Source: Hebobacterum sp964559435
Lineage (GTDB): Bacteria > Armatimonadota > Hebobacteria > Hebobacterales > Hebobacteraceae
Length of the DNA stretch: 64,000 nucleotides
Direction: 5' to 3'
Assembly (NCBI GenBank): GCA_964559435.1
Contig: CAZLHI010000011.1
Coordinates: 30,987-94,986, forward strand
Part shown: positions 7,544 to 15,844 of the stretch, one piece after another
Layout of the letters: the number at the start of each line of letters is the position of its first letter
Position numbering within the stretch: the first letter of the stretch is position 1
Program-made: the position numbers and the translations under genes
Notes under the pieces: model-generated
Database searches by the model: none
What the model was told of the DNA's origin: nothing
What the model saw: the letters and a program-made list of their open reading frames with translations, nothing else

Positions 7544-8805
7544 TCGCTGTCACGATGGTCGTGCTCGTCCTCGGGACAAGCGCCGCATTCGCCGAACAGG
7601 CGGCCCTAGATGCCGAGCAGGACTCACTCTCCGCCCTTATCGACGTGCTGGCCGAGAAGGGAATCCTGTCGGCCGAGGAGGCCGAGCAGCTCAAGTCACG
7701 TGTCGAGAAGGCCGAGGAGCCAGCACCCCCGGCGGAGACGGCCGCACCGCCGCCACCCGAGAAGCAAAAGTATCCGACCGTCAAGACCAAGTTCCGACTT
7801 GAACCCCGATTCTCGGTGGTTGAGGAGGACGAGAATCAGCCATTCTTCGGCAACCGCGATGATCGAAAGGGCGGGGACGGGTTCGCCGTCAGGCGCGCCC
7901 GGCTCTACTTCTTCGGCGACCTCAGCCCGGAGACCGGATACAAGGTCCAGTACCAGTCTGACTGGGGCCAGACGAACCCGAACCTGCACGTCGCTGAAGT
8001 GGACTACCACGGCTGGGATTTCGCCGAAGTGGCCTTCGGCCAGCTGCAGACCCCGTTCGGCTACGAAATCGTCATGTCAGATGCTTACCTGCTCTGCACC
8101 GACCGCGCGACTGTCAGCACATTCCTCCCGGCCGACAAGGACATCGGCCTGATGCTGAGCAGCAAGAACAATCCCGCGAAGCCGCTTGGCTGGCAGTTCT
8201 TCGTTGGAAACGGCAGCGGCAAGTATGCCGGCAATCCGACCAGCGACTACCTCTGGATCGGCCGCCTGACGGCGAGCCCGACGCCCGGTCTCAAGCTTGG
8301 GGCGAGCTTCTCATCCAACCGCAACACCGACTTCAGCCCCTACCAGTCGCGCTTTCTCAAGAAGAACGGCGACCCCTACGGCCTGCTCCCCGCCTATGGC
8401 GCGGCCGAGGCCGATGAGACCTCCTGGGAGGCCGACCTCCAGTGGACGAACAACAGCACCTCGGTGTGGGCCGAGTACATCAACACCAAGATCGAACCGG
8501 GGGACGGCTCCTCGGTGAGAGCCGACGGCTACTACGTCTACCTGCACCAGTTCCTCCCATACCGAGGCCGGAACGACAAGCTCGAAGCGATCCTCGGCTA
8601 CCAGGAATTCGATCCTAACGACGATGCGACGGATCTGTACGACTTGACGGCCTACACGCTCGGCCTCAACTATCACATAAGGGGCAGCCGCTACGGTGAG
8701 AAGCGGTGCCAGGAGATGATCCGCTTCAACTACATCTGGAACCGGGAGGCCGCGGACGAGGTGGACAACGACAAGTTCGTCACCCAGTATCAAGTCTGGT
8801 TCTGA
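7525..8805 (+). CDS. Outer-membrane porin, OprO/OprP (phosphate-selective) family
   Basis: 426 residues. Signal peptide to about residue 24 (ending TSAAFA), then a short helical/coiled segment (~25-70) and a Pro-rich linker, as in porins that anchor to the cell wall. The rest is a beta-barrel rich in Tyr, Gly and Asp with the family-type opening FAVRRARLYFFGDLSP and a terminal Phe, the outer-membrane assembly signal. OprO/P-type porins prefer anions. It overlaps the substrate-binding gene by 19 bp, so it likely supplies the same compound across the outer membrane. Direct evidence that the organism is diderm. Confidence 0.88.
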   Translation: MRTHWLIAVTMVVLVLGTSAAFAEQAALDAEQDSLSALIDVLAEKGILSAEEAEQLKSRVEKAEEPAPPAETAAPPPPEKQKYPTVKTKFRLEPRFSVVEEDENQPFFGNRDDRKGGDGFAVRRARLYFFGDLSPETGYKVQYQSDWGQTNPNLHVAEVDYHGWDFAEVAFGQLQTPFGYEIVMSDAYLLCTDRATVSTFLPADKDIGLMLSSKNNPAKPLGWQFFVGNGSGKYAGNPTSDYLWIGRLTASPTPGLKLGASFSSNRNTDFSPYQSRFLKKNGDPYGLLPAYGAAEADETSWEADLQWTNNSTSVWAEYINTKIEPGDGSSVRADGYYVYLHQFLPYRGRNDKLEAILGYQEFDPNDDATDLYDLTAYTLGLNYHIRGSRYGEKRCQEMIRFNYIWNREAADEVDNDKFVTQYQVWF

Positions 8806-9105
8806 GAGGACGGCGCCGGTGACATCACGGCAGCGCGTCGAGGCCGCCCTCCGCAGGCAGTAGACCGACCGGGTCCCGATCATCCGGGAAGACCAGCGCG
8901 GATATCGGATAGAGAGCAGAGAACAGAACCAGAATGATGTGCCAGAACATGCTGAGAGGATGGCGCAGGCCAAGCTGGAAGTCAATCCCACCCCAAGACG
9001 TCAGGAATCCAGACGACGCCCGGCTTGTCTGAGGCGACGGACTAGTTTCGGTACACTGCGGGTGTATAATCCTGTGAGAGCACGTATCTGCAGGGAGATG
9101 CTACC
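8806..9105. other. Intergenic stretch with a weak -10 element and a short minus-strand open frame
   Basis: 300 bp between the porin and the PstS-like gene. TATAAT at 9065-9070 is likely the -10 of the PstS-like gene; no good -35 is seen. A minus-strand frame (8825-8950) encodes a 41-residue hydrophobic peptide starting MFWHIILVLFS, with no ribosome site. It could be a gene remnant or chance. Confidence 0.35.
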
Positions 9106-10077
9106 GTGAAGAAGCTGTCAGCGGCGATGGTCCCCCTCCTCTTCGTCGGCATGGCGGTGTGTCTGGTGTCATGTGGGAGGACGCCACCTCCGTCCTCCGC
9201 AACGACAGAACCGACCAGCGCCATCCGCGTCTCCGGGGCGTGGGCGCTGTACCCGATGATGCTGCGTTGGGCCGAGGAATACCAGAGACTCCGCCCCGGG
9301 GTACAGGTGGGAGTGTGGTCGGGCGGCACGGGCAAGGGCGTCACTCACGCACTCGACGGGGTTGTGGACATCGGCATGGTCTCTCGAGACATCTACCCAG
9401 AGGAGGAGAGCCGAGGCGGCTTCTGGGTGCCTGTCGTCCGGGACGCCGTGCTGCTCGTGGGCAATGCCAGCAATCCGGTGGCAAAGGAACTCGCCGGCCG
9501 CGGCCTGACGCGAGATCAGTGTGCGCCCCTTTGGCTTGAGGGAGAGGAAGCCGGGTGGGGATCGCTCGTCTCCCGGCCAGAGGTGAGGGAGAGAGTTCAC
9601 GTGTATACTCGCGCCGACGTCTGCGGCGCCGGGGAGGCCTGGGCCCAGTATCTAGGCAAGGGCCAGGCGGATCTCCTAGGCACCGGCGTCTACGGTGATC
9701 CTCGGATGGTCGAGGCCCTACAGAGAGATCGCCTCGGAATCGGGTTCAACAACCTCAACTACGCCTATGATCCCAACACCGATAAGCCCGTCGCCGGCCT
9801 CATGCCCATCCCGATAGACATCGATGGCGACGGACGCATCGCAGAGTCCGAGAGTTTCTACGCAACGCGCACAGAAGTCAAGCGCGCAATCGCCGAGGGT
9901 CTCTATCCCTCTCCTCCCGCGCGAGATCTCAACCTTCTCACCAAGGGCAAGCCAGAAGGCCTTACTCGGGAGTTCCTGCTCTGGATTCTCACGGATGGCC
10001 AGAAGTATGTGGATGAAGCAGGCTACGTGGAGTTGCCTCAGCAGAAGCTGAACGCCGCTCTCGAGAAGTTGGGCTGA
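9106..10077 (+). CDS. PstS-like phosphate-type substrate-binding lipoprotein
   Basis: 323 residues with signal sequence and lipobox CLVSC (Cys ~23). Mature region matches the PBP-like domain of phosphate-binding proteins: IRVSGAWALYPMMLRWAEEY near the start, WSGGTGKGVTHALDGVVDIGMVSRD, and the C-terminal LLWILTDGQKYVDEAGYVELP typical of PstS. It would capture an oxyanion in the periplasm. No pstCAB follows, so it is an orphan and could serve a transporter elsewhere or act as a sensor. The preceding TATAAT suggests it is transcribed on its own. Confidence 0.85.
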   Translation: MKKLSAAMVPLLFVGMAVCLVSCGRTPPPSSATTEPTSAIRVSGAWALYPMMLRWAEEYQRLRPGVQVGVWSGGTGKGVTHALDGVVDIGMVSRDIYPEEESRGGFWVPVVRDAVLLVGNASNPVAKELAGRGLTRDQCAPLWLEGEEAGWGSLVSRPEVRERVHVYTRADVCGAGEAWAQYLGKGQADLLGTGVYGDPRMVEALQRDRLGIGFNNLNYAYDPNTDKPVAGLMPIPIDIDGDGRIAESESFYATRTEVKRAIAEGLYPSPPARDLNLLTKGKPEGLTREFLLWILTDGQKYVDEAGYVELPQQKLNAALEKLG

Positions 10078-10640
10078 GCTGTCCCGGGGAACCCAAGAGG
10101 GAGTGAGGGCGCCCAGCGCGGTGCGTCCGTGGGAGTGTACTGCGCAGAAACCCATCGGTGCTGCTCGCAGCCTCCACACGGTTGACACGCTACTCCGGTA
10201 GGTGACTCCCGTCGTTGGTGGCGAGGCAGCGACGACAGAGCAGGCCCCCGAGGTCGGCCTCCGCTTCCAGAGCCAGTGCAGGGTCTCATCCGCCGCATGG
10301 CCAGCCGAGCGTTTGCGCACTAGGAAGCCCCGTACGCCATCGCAAGAGCGCGCAAGACGCCGCAACAGCCCTGAGATCGTCCACCAAACGTCCACCGTTC
10401 CTCCCCTGCTGGACCGACAACTCGGCCTACATGTATACTTCGTGCCGCTGACGCGAAAGAGAACGGGGGATACAGAGGGGGTGGTTACGAATGAGCCCCG
10501 CTACCAACTGAGCTACGCGGCTCTTCAGGATCAATCTATCAGCTGTTCACGAAAGGCATCAAGACGGCTTAGTGGATGAGGAGGACAGGTCGCGGCGAAC
10601 CCGAATAAAGTGGCCGAAGGCCGAGAGGGGTTATCTCGCC
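10078..10640. other. Long intergenic region with tRNA-like fragment
   Basis: About 560 bp without a convincing gene. A candidate -35 (TTGACA near 10182) has no matching -10. The only recognisable element is a tRNA 5'-half-like sequence on the minus strand near 10477-10523. Short frames on both strands show no family resemblance. Confidence 0.5.
10477..10523 (-). other. tRNA-like 5'-half fragment
   Basis: Read on the minus strand, the sequence contains GTAGCTCAGTTGGTAG, the near-universal D-arm of bacterial tRNAs. No proper D-stem closure, anticodon stem or T-arm (GGTTCGA) follows. It looks like a remnant such as integration events leave behind, not a functional tRNA. Confidence 0.4.
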
Positions 10641-11345
10641 GTGAACGTCCTCGCGTTCGGCGCCCACCCAGACGACGTCGAGCTCTACTGCGGAGGAACG
10701 CTGGCCAAGTACGCACAGGCCGGGCATTCTGTCACGATGGTCGTCGTCTGCAATGGCGTTGCCGGCCGAGGCGAGATGCCCGCGGGCGAGACCATCCAGA
10801 TCAGGGCGCAGGAGTCGCTCGACGCGGCGAATCTGATCGGTGCAGATGCCGTCCATCTCGGCTACCCGGACCATCACATACCGATGGATGATTCGATCAA
10901 GGGCCGGATCACCGAGGTCATACGCGGCGCGAGACCGACCGTCGTTTTCGTGCATGCTCCTGATGACTGTTACCTCGACCACGAGCGAACGAGCAGACTT
11001 GTCGAGGAGTGCCTCAATCTCGCTCCCGATAGAGAAGTGGAGACGGAATCGCCACCTCTGACGGACTGGCCGCTGCTCTACTACATGGACACTGTGAGCG
11101 GCCTCGGGTTCGAGCCGAATGAGTTCGTAGACATCACCGACGTCTTCGACATCAAGCGCAAGATGACAGAATGTCACGCCAGTCAGGCGGCCCTCTGGCG
11201 GAGCGATCCATCTCTCGATGGCCCGGTGGACATGATGGAGATCTGCGCCAGGTTCCGCGGGATTCAGTGCGGCGTTCGCTATGCGGAGGCCTTCCGCGTA
11301 GCGAAGAAGTGGGGTCGGTTCTGGACGGCGAGGCTACTGCCTTGA
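10641..11345 (+). CDS. PIG-L (LmbE-like) family deacetylase
   Basis: 234 residues from GTG 10641; a longer frame from 10572 exists, but the paralog downstream starts at the equivalent VNVLA. Carries the intact PIG-L metal/catalytic motif AHPDDVE (His9 and Asp12 as Zn ligands, Asp11 as base) and a downstream His in DCYLDHERTS. The family removes N-acetyl groups from GlcNAc-type sugars (MshB, BshB, PIG-L). Ends with RGIQCGVRYAEAFR, also present in the paralog. Substrate unknown; no thiol-cofactor genes are adjacent. Confidence 0.88.
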   Translation: MNVLAFGAHPDDVELYCGGTLAKYAQAGHSVTMVVVCNGVAGRGEMPAGETIQIRAQESLDAANLIGADAVHLGYPDHHIPMDDSIKGRITEVIRGARPTVVFVHAPDDCYLDHERTSRLVEECLNLAPDREVETESPPLTDWPLLYYMDTVSGLGFEPNEFVDITDVFDIKRKMTECHASQAALWRSDPSLDGPVDMMEICARFRGIQCGVRYAEAFRVAKKWGRFWTARLLP

Positions 11346-11396
11346 ACGAGCCCATGTCTGAACCCGGTAGTGGCATACGGCCGGGAGCATCGTACA

Positions 11397-12124
11397 GTGA
11401 ACGTTCTCGCTGTGGGCGCGCATCCGCTTGACATCGTGTTTCTATGCGAAGGGGCTCTTGCGCGCTGCGCGCGTGCAGGCCATAGTGTGGCCATGGCGTA
11501 TCTCGCACTTCTCATGTCTGAGCCGCCGCACTTCAGCCTGGAAAGACTCACAGCCACGCGAGAAGAGGAGCCGGCGCGAGCGCTCTCGCTCATCGGCGCC
11601 AGTGTCCAGTTCCTGAGATTCGAGGCCCTGCTGCTGTTCCGGACGGCGGAGAACAAGCTGCGCGTCATTGAGCTCATCCGCAAGGTCAAGCCCCACGTCA
11701 TCCTCCCACACGATCCGGAGGACTATCACCCAGAGCACCAAGTCACCACAGCGCTCGTGCACGAGTCCTCGCTGCTTGCCAGGCAGTATGTGGTCGAGAC
11801 TGAATCGCCGCCCACCAAGACTTACTCCGAGATTATCTGCATGGACACCGTCGCTGGCGTCAACTTCCGCCCCGAGCGATTCGTATCAGCGATGTCATCG
11901 AGAGCAAGCGCAGCATGATGCTCGCCTACGAAAGCGAAATGAGCGTGTGGCAAGATCATCCCGTGCTCCCGTGGATGGAGTGGATGGAGGTCACGGGGCG
12001 CTACCGCGGCATTCAATCTGGTGTGCGGTACGCGGAGGCCTTCCGGCCGCTGCGTAAATGGGGCAACATGTCTTCCGACGCCGACTGCCGTGAGCGACTC
12101 GACAGCGGAGGAACAAGTGGCTGA
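11397..12124 (+). pseudogene. Second PIG-L family gene, frameshifted and lacking the catalytic Asp
   Basis: Tandem paralog of the preceding gene. The motif is AHPLDIV in place of AHPDDVE, so the general-base Asp is Leu while the ligand His and second Asp remain. After ...RPERFV the frame hits a stop at 11916-11918, while the +1 frame continues ISDVIESKRSMM... and RYRGIQSGVRYAEAFR to the stop at 12122-12124. A loss of about 4 bases (or 1 mod 3) near 11885 explains it. Either a decaying duplicate or an assembly error; the motif change argues the protein had already lost deacetylase chemistry. Confidence 0.75.
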
Positions 12125-12368
12125 ACAGGATACCCCAAAGAGCGTATGTCCGACCTGCGGGGCCGCGACGACTGCAACCGGACATCTGTGCCGCCCTTTC
12201 AAACCGACTCAACCATACACATGTGAATACTGCGGGGCGAAGACCGATGACCCGCGCCACATGTGCTACCCGCAGATCGAGCACCTGAAGCATCAGTGCG
12301 TCCACTGCGGGCGGCTCGCCGCCAAGCCCGAGGCGCTCTGTCATCCGAAGCGCATCGCCGGAGCCTGA
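12117..12368 (+). CDS. Small triple Cys-motif (putative zinc-ribbon) protein
   Basis: 83 residues from GTG 12117, 5 nt after GGAGG (12107-12111), overlapping the end of the broken PIG-L gene. Three consecutive repeats of the form CxxC-x8-10-(H)xC-x-P: C11/C14/H23/C25, C36/C39/H48/C50 and C61/C64/C75 (the third has Ala instead of His, but His follows the last Cys). Each repeat could bind one Zn or other metal. No membrane segment or signal peptide. I do not recognise a named family; a metal-binding structural or nucleic-acid-binding role is possible. Confidence 0.72.
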   Translation: MAEQDTPKSVCPTCGAATTATGHLCRPFKPTQPYTCEYCGAKTDDPRHMCYPQIEHLKHQCVHCGRLAAKPEALCHPKRIAGA

Positions 12369-12376
12369 CTCACAAA

Positions 12377-13603
12377 ATGCCGACATCCCAACCCGCAGTG
12401 CGCGTCCTTCGGCAGGAAGACGTACCTACAGCCCTCGATCTAATCCGCCTGGCATGGCCGGAGATTCCCCGACCAGCCCAGGAACAGATGGTCGAGCGCG
12501 ACCCCTGGCGCGCCCGCCAGCGGGCCTTCGGCGCCTTCGTGAAAGGGCGCCTCGTCGCGCAGGCCCGGTTTCACTACAGACCCGTCCGCCTCGGCAGCGC
12601 TGTGCTCAACATGGTCGGCGTCTGTGAGGTGACCACTCATCCCGACTTCCGCCGCCGCGGCATCGGCCATCGTGTGCTCAGAGCCGCGCTCGACTGGATG
12701 CGATCCGTGGATGTGCACTTCGTCATGCTCTACACGGGAGTTAACGGGTTCTATGCTCCTCTCGGCTGGGGCACCATCGATGTACCCATCTGGTATCTGC
12801 CAATTCGATCGGCGCCGAAAGTCGGTACGGGCAAGTATCGCGTCGCCCGTCTGCCGATACGCGAGTCCGTGTCCGGACTCGCGGACATCTATGAGCGGAG
12901 CTGCGGCCGCCACCCCATCTCGTTGATCCGCAGTGCTGAGTACTGGCGCCAGTGGCCTCATTGGGCGAGGGACAACCTCTGGTTTGGCGTGCTCGACGAC
13001 GAGTGGTCGGTCGCCATGAAGGACGAGCAGATAGTCGCGTACGGGGGCTTGAACTGGTCCCTGAAGTACCAGGGGAGGATCAGCATTCATGAAGCCTGCG
13101 CTCTCCCGGGTCATGAGGAGGCGCTGTTCGACGTATTCGATGACCTCGTCGCGCGCAGCAGCACGGCGAGCAAGGAACCCTTGGAGCTCAACCTCCCCGA
13201 AGACCACGCCTTCGTGAGACGCGTGGCTGCCCTAGCAGAGCGCGCATCGAACACAAGCGCAATGGTGCAGGTCCTCGACCTCCGCGGCTTACTGGAGACA
13301 CTGGGGACGGAGATCCGGCGACGCGCGGCGCGGTTGGCAGGCTCGATTCGCCTGAGGCTCGCCTCCCCTTTGGGGACCGCGACAGTGTCCGCCGGGCCCG
13401 CTGAGTTGGCGGTGTGTGACTCGCCTGCCGCAACCGAGGTCGAGCTGACGCCCGCTGGCCTTGGCTCGCTGCTGCTCGGTTTCAGGTCTGTGTCCGAACT
13501 GCGCGCGGCGGACCAGATCATCGTGCCGGGCGGGGCCGACGAGGCGCTGGAGCTGCTCTTTCCCTGTCTGCACTCCCATTACTGGCAGATAGATCACTTT
13601 TGA
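12377..13603 (+). CDS. GNAT family N-acetyltransferase, Eis-like with C-terminal SCP2-type domain
   Basis: 408 residues, close to the ~400 of Eis-type enzymes. The N-terminal GNAT domain has the acetyl-CoA pyrophosphate motif RRRGIGHRVL (about residues 96-105) and the VCEVTTHPDFR strand before it; a second GNAT-like half and a C-terminal sterol-carrier-like domain follow. Eis-type proteins acetylate amines on aminoglycosides, peptides or small molecules; the substrate here is unknown. ATG 12377 is chosen because upstream residues of the longer frame overlap the zinc-motif gene. It starts 8 bp after that gene's stop. Confidence 0.82.
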   Translation: MPTSQPAVRVLRQEDVPTALDLIRLAWPEIPRPAQEQMVERDPWRARQRAFGAFVKGRLVAQARFHYRPVRLGSAVLNMVGVCEVTTHPDFRRRGIGHRVLRAALDWMRSVDVHFVMLYTGVNGFYAPLGWGTIDVPIWYLPIRSAPKVGTGKYRVARLPIRESVSGLADIYERSCGRHPISLIRSAEYWRQWPHWARDNLWFGVLDDEWSVAMKDEQIVAYGGLNWSLKYQGRISIHEACALPGHEEALFDVFDDLVARSSTASKEPLELNLPEDHAFVRRVAALAERASNTSAMVQVLDLRGLLETLGTEIRRRAARLAGSIRLRLASPLGTATVSAGPAELAVCDSPAATEVELTPAGLGSLLLGFRSVSELRAADQIIVPGGADEALELLFPCLHSHYWQIDHF

Positions 13604-13758
13604 GACCTTTTGAGTCTGTTGCGCACCATGTCCTGATCTTCTTTGCAAGGCTTCGATTGTTTTCCGCCGAAGCTGAAGACAGCGTAGTGTTCGCGCTGTG
13701 ATGGCAGCACAGACCGGTCCCGACGAGACATGAGGCAATCACGGAGGTTGAGAATCCC

Positions 13759-14805
13759 ATGGCATCCAACCGGCCCGATCTTCCACAACGCAGACTGGGC
13801 AAGACTGATCTGCACGTGACCGTGGTCGGATTCGGAGGCATTCCGATTCAGATTGTCCCCGAGAGTGTGGCGATCGCGGCCGTTCGCAAGGCCTATGACC
13901 TCGGGGTAAACTTCTTCGACACCGCTCGGGGATACACGAACTCGGAGGAGCGGATAGGCAAGGCCCTCAAGGGGCGCGAGTGCTTCATTGCGACGAAATC
14001 CGGGAACCGAGAAGCGGAGGACATCTATCGGGACGTGGAGCGGTCCCTCGCCAACCTTCACAGGCGTCGGATCGACCTCTACCAACTGCACGGCATCAAC
14101 AACGACGACGAGCTCGATAGCGTGCTGGCCCCGGGCGGGGCAGTCGAAGGGCTCCGGCGAGCACGCGATGAGGGGAAGGTGGCTCACATCGGTATCACGG
14201 GCCACCGGCGAGAAACGCTCGTCAACGCTGTGAAGAGGTGCGACGACTTCGCCTCAGTGCAAGTGCCCTTCAACCTCGTGGAGGACGATATCCTCGACGA
14301 CCTCGTGCCGCTCTGCGCCGAGCGGGACGTCGGCATCATCGCGATGAAGCCCGTCGGCGGGGGCAACTTCACCAATGCACCACTCGCCGTCAAATGGTGC
14401 ATAGCTCAGCCCATCACAGTCGCCATTCCCGGCATGGCCACCGCGAGAGAAGTCGAAGAGAACGTGGCGGCGGCCCAGGACCGTGAGCTGACGGCCGAGG
14501 AGCGAGCGGCCGTGGGTCGAATGCGGTCCGAGCTGAGCCAGCGCACTTGCCGTCGCTGCCGATATTGTGAGCCGTGTCCTCAGGGAGTGCAGATCACCTC
14601 ACTCTTGCACGGGCGCTCGATCATAAGAAGGATGGGTGCAGCTCGCTGGAAGGAATGGGGAGCTGTCGATGTTATCGCCAGCGCTGACCTGTGCAGGGAG
14701 TGCCGGGAGTGTCTTGCAAAATGCCCGTATGAGCTGCCGATTCCAGAGCTCATCCGAGAGGCCGTATCCTACTACCGGACCGTGCCGGAGCTTACCGAGG
14801 ACTGA
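13759..14805 (+). CDS. Aldo/keto reductase with C-terminal ferredoxin-like Fe-S domain
   Basis: 348 residues. Residues ~10-265 are the aldo/keto reductase TIM barrel with the expected FFDTARGYTNSEERIG, ATKSG and LYQLHGI motifs around the catalytic Asp/Tyr/Lys/His. The C-terminal ~85 residues carry two Cys clusters (CRRCRYCEPCP and CRECRECLAKCP) typical of [4Fe-4S]-containing members (COG1453). Such proteins are common in anaerobes and probably link NAD(P)H or ferredoxin to carbonyl reduction; the substrate is unknown. It stands alone with a 155-bp upstream gap. Confidence 0.9.
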   Translation: MASNRPDLPQRRLGKTDLHVTVVGFGGIPIQIVPESVAIAAVRKAYDLGVNFFDTARGYTNSEERIGKALKGRECFIATKSGNREAEDIYRDVERSLANLHRRRIDLYQLHGINNDDELDSVLAPGGAVEGLRRARDEGKVAHIGITGHRRETLVNAVKRCDDFASVQVPFNLVEDDILDDLVPLCAERDVGIIAMKPVGGGNFTNAPLAVKWCIAQPITVAIPGMATAREVEENVAAAQDRELTAEERAAVGRMRSELSQRTCRRCRYCEPCPQGVQITSLLHGRSIIRRMGAARWKEWGAVDVIASADLCRECRECLAKCPYELPIPELIREAVSYYRTVPELTED

Positions 14806-14852
14806 TTCCTCACCGGGGCGCTCGCCCGCGGCCTGCCGACGGAGGGGAAGAC

Positions 14853-14881
14853 TTGTGCGCCCTCAGGACGTGTGCTATAAT
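14853..14881 (+). promoter_or_regulatory. Promoter of the rpmH-rnpA-yidD-yidC-jag operon
   Basis: TTGTGC (14853-14858), 17-bp spacer and perfect TATAAT (14876-14881) with an extended -10 (TGC just before it). It lies ~170 bp before rpmH and is the only good promoter ahead of this block. Confidence 0.7.
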
Positions 14882-15049
14882 CACCTGTGCAATGTGGCCT
14901 CGGCCGTCGACCGGCCGGGCTTCATTCTCTTAGGACTTCGTCGGGAGTCGGCGCGGGCGGGCAGGCCCGGGTCTGCTTGTCAGCTTGCCGAGCGCGCGGG
15001 CGACTGAGCAGTTGCACCTCGCCAAGCAGCTACTCTTAGGGAGGGCCCT

Positions 15050-15196
15050 GTGAAGCGCACCTACCAGCCAAAGCGAAGGAAGCGGGTGCGAACCCACGGA
15101 TTCCGGCGGCGCATGCGAACGGCAGCGGGGCGGAGAATCCTTCGCCGCCGGCGGAATAAGAGACGAGTACGCCTTGCGGTCGGACCCTCCCGGTAG
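15050..15196 (+). CDS. rpmH: 50S ribosomal protein L34
   Basis: 48 residues, very Arg/Lys-rich, opening MKRTYQPKRRKR and with THGFRRRMRT, the diagnostic L34 signature. GTG start preceded by GGGAGGG. Structural protein of the large ribosomal subunit near the exit tunnel. It overlaps rnpA by 23 bp, as in many bacteria. Confidence 0.97.
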   Translation: MKRTYQPKRRKRVRTHGFRRRMRTAAGRRILRRRRNKRRVRLAVGPSR

Positions 15197-15569
15197 GGCC
15201 GCCTTCTTGAACCGCCTCCGCCGCAAGAATGACATCCAGCGTGTCTTCCGAGAGGGCCGACGCTTTCACTCTCCGTCGGTTGTTCTCCACGCGCGTCCCC
15301 GCGCGGCGGACGAGGGCGCGCCGCGGGGCGTGCGGCTGACAGTTGTGGCGGGTCGGCAGTTCCCCACTGCTGTCGCCCGCAATCGCGCGCGCCGTGTTGT
15401 TCGAGAGGCAAGTCGCGTTTTGCTCCGAGATACGATGGCTGACTGGGACCTGCTGCTGGTGGCGCGAACCGAGGCGCTTGCGGAGACGCATCAGGAGCGC
15501 CTTCACAATCTCGCCGAGCTCTTCCAGAGCGCGGGCTTACTCGCGCATAGCATTGCGTCGCCGACATGA
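15174..15569 (+). CDS. rnpA: Ribonuclease P protein component
   Basis: 131 residues, basic. The RNR signature is present (VARNRARRVVREA, about residues 65-77). It binds the RNase P RNA for maturation of tRNA 5' ends. TTG start inside rpmH; the arrangement rpmH-rnpA-yidD-yidC-jag is a widely conserved operon. Its stop overlaps the ATG of yidD. Confidence 0.93.
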   Translation: MRSDPPGRAAFLNRLRRKNDIQRVFREGRRFHSPSVVLHARPRAADEGAPRGVRLTVVAGRQFPTAVARNRARRVVREASRVLLRDTMADWDLLLVARTEALAETHQERLHNLAELFQSAGLLAHSIASPT

Positions 15570-15844
15570 GTGCTCAGGTCACGAAATCTGGTCCAGGCCG
15601 TGCCGCGCGCGGTGCCATCGCGCTGCTGCGCTTCTATCAGCGATTCCTCAGCAACCTGAAGCCCCCCACCTGTCGTTTCTACCCGTCGTGCTCTGAATAC
15701 GGCCGCCAGGCGATCGCGCACTGCGGGCTGCTTCGCGGCGGCCTGCTCGCCGCCTGGCGACTGGTGCGGTGCAACCCCTTCTCGGCCGGCGGATATGATC
15801 CGGGGCGGTGGTCCGACGAATCGGCAGAGGAGAGGGCCCAATGA
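15566..15844 (+). CDS. yidD: Membrane protein insertion efficiency factor YidD
   Basis: 92 residues with the family core FYQRFLSNLKPPTCRFYPSC and the following cysteine-containing RCNPFSAGGYDP. A small amphipathic inner-membrane-associated protein that assists YidC-dependent insertion. Linked by 4-bp overlaps to rnpA upstream and yidC downstream. Confidence 0.95.
   Translation: MSAQVTKSGPGRAARGAIALLRFYQRFLSNLKPPTCRFYPSCSEYGRQAIAHCGLLRGGLLAAWRLVRCNPFSAGGYDPGRWSDESAEERAQ

Noticed and set aside
8825..8950. 41-residue hydrophobic minus-strand ORF (MFWHIILVLFS...)
   Set aside because: The frame extends upstream without an ATG and no ribosome site precedes the only ATG. It looks like a membrane-protein remnant or chance; mentioned only in the intergenic note.
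11883..11918. Programmed frameshift in the second PIG-L gene
   Set aside because: No slippery heptamer or downstream pseudoknot is evident; a small deletion or assembly error is simpler.
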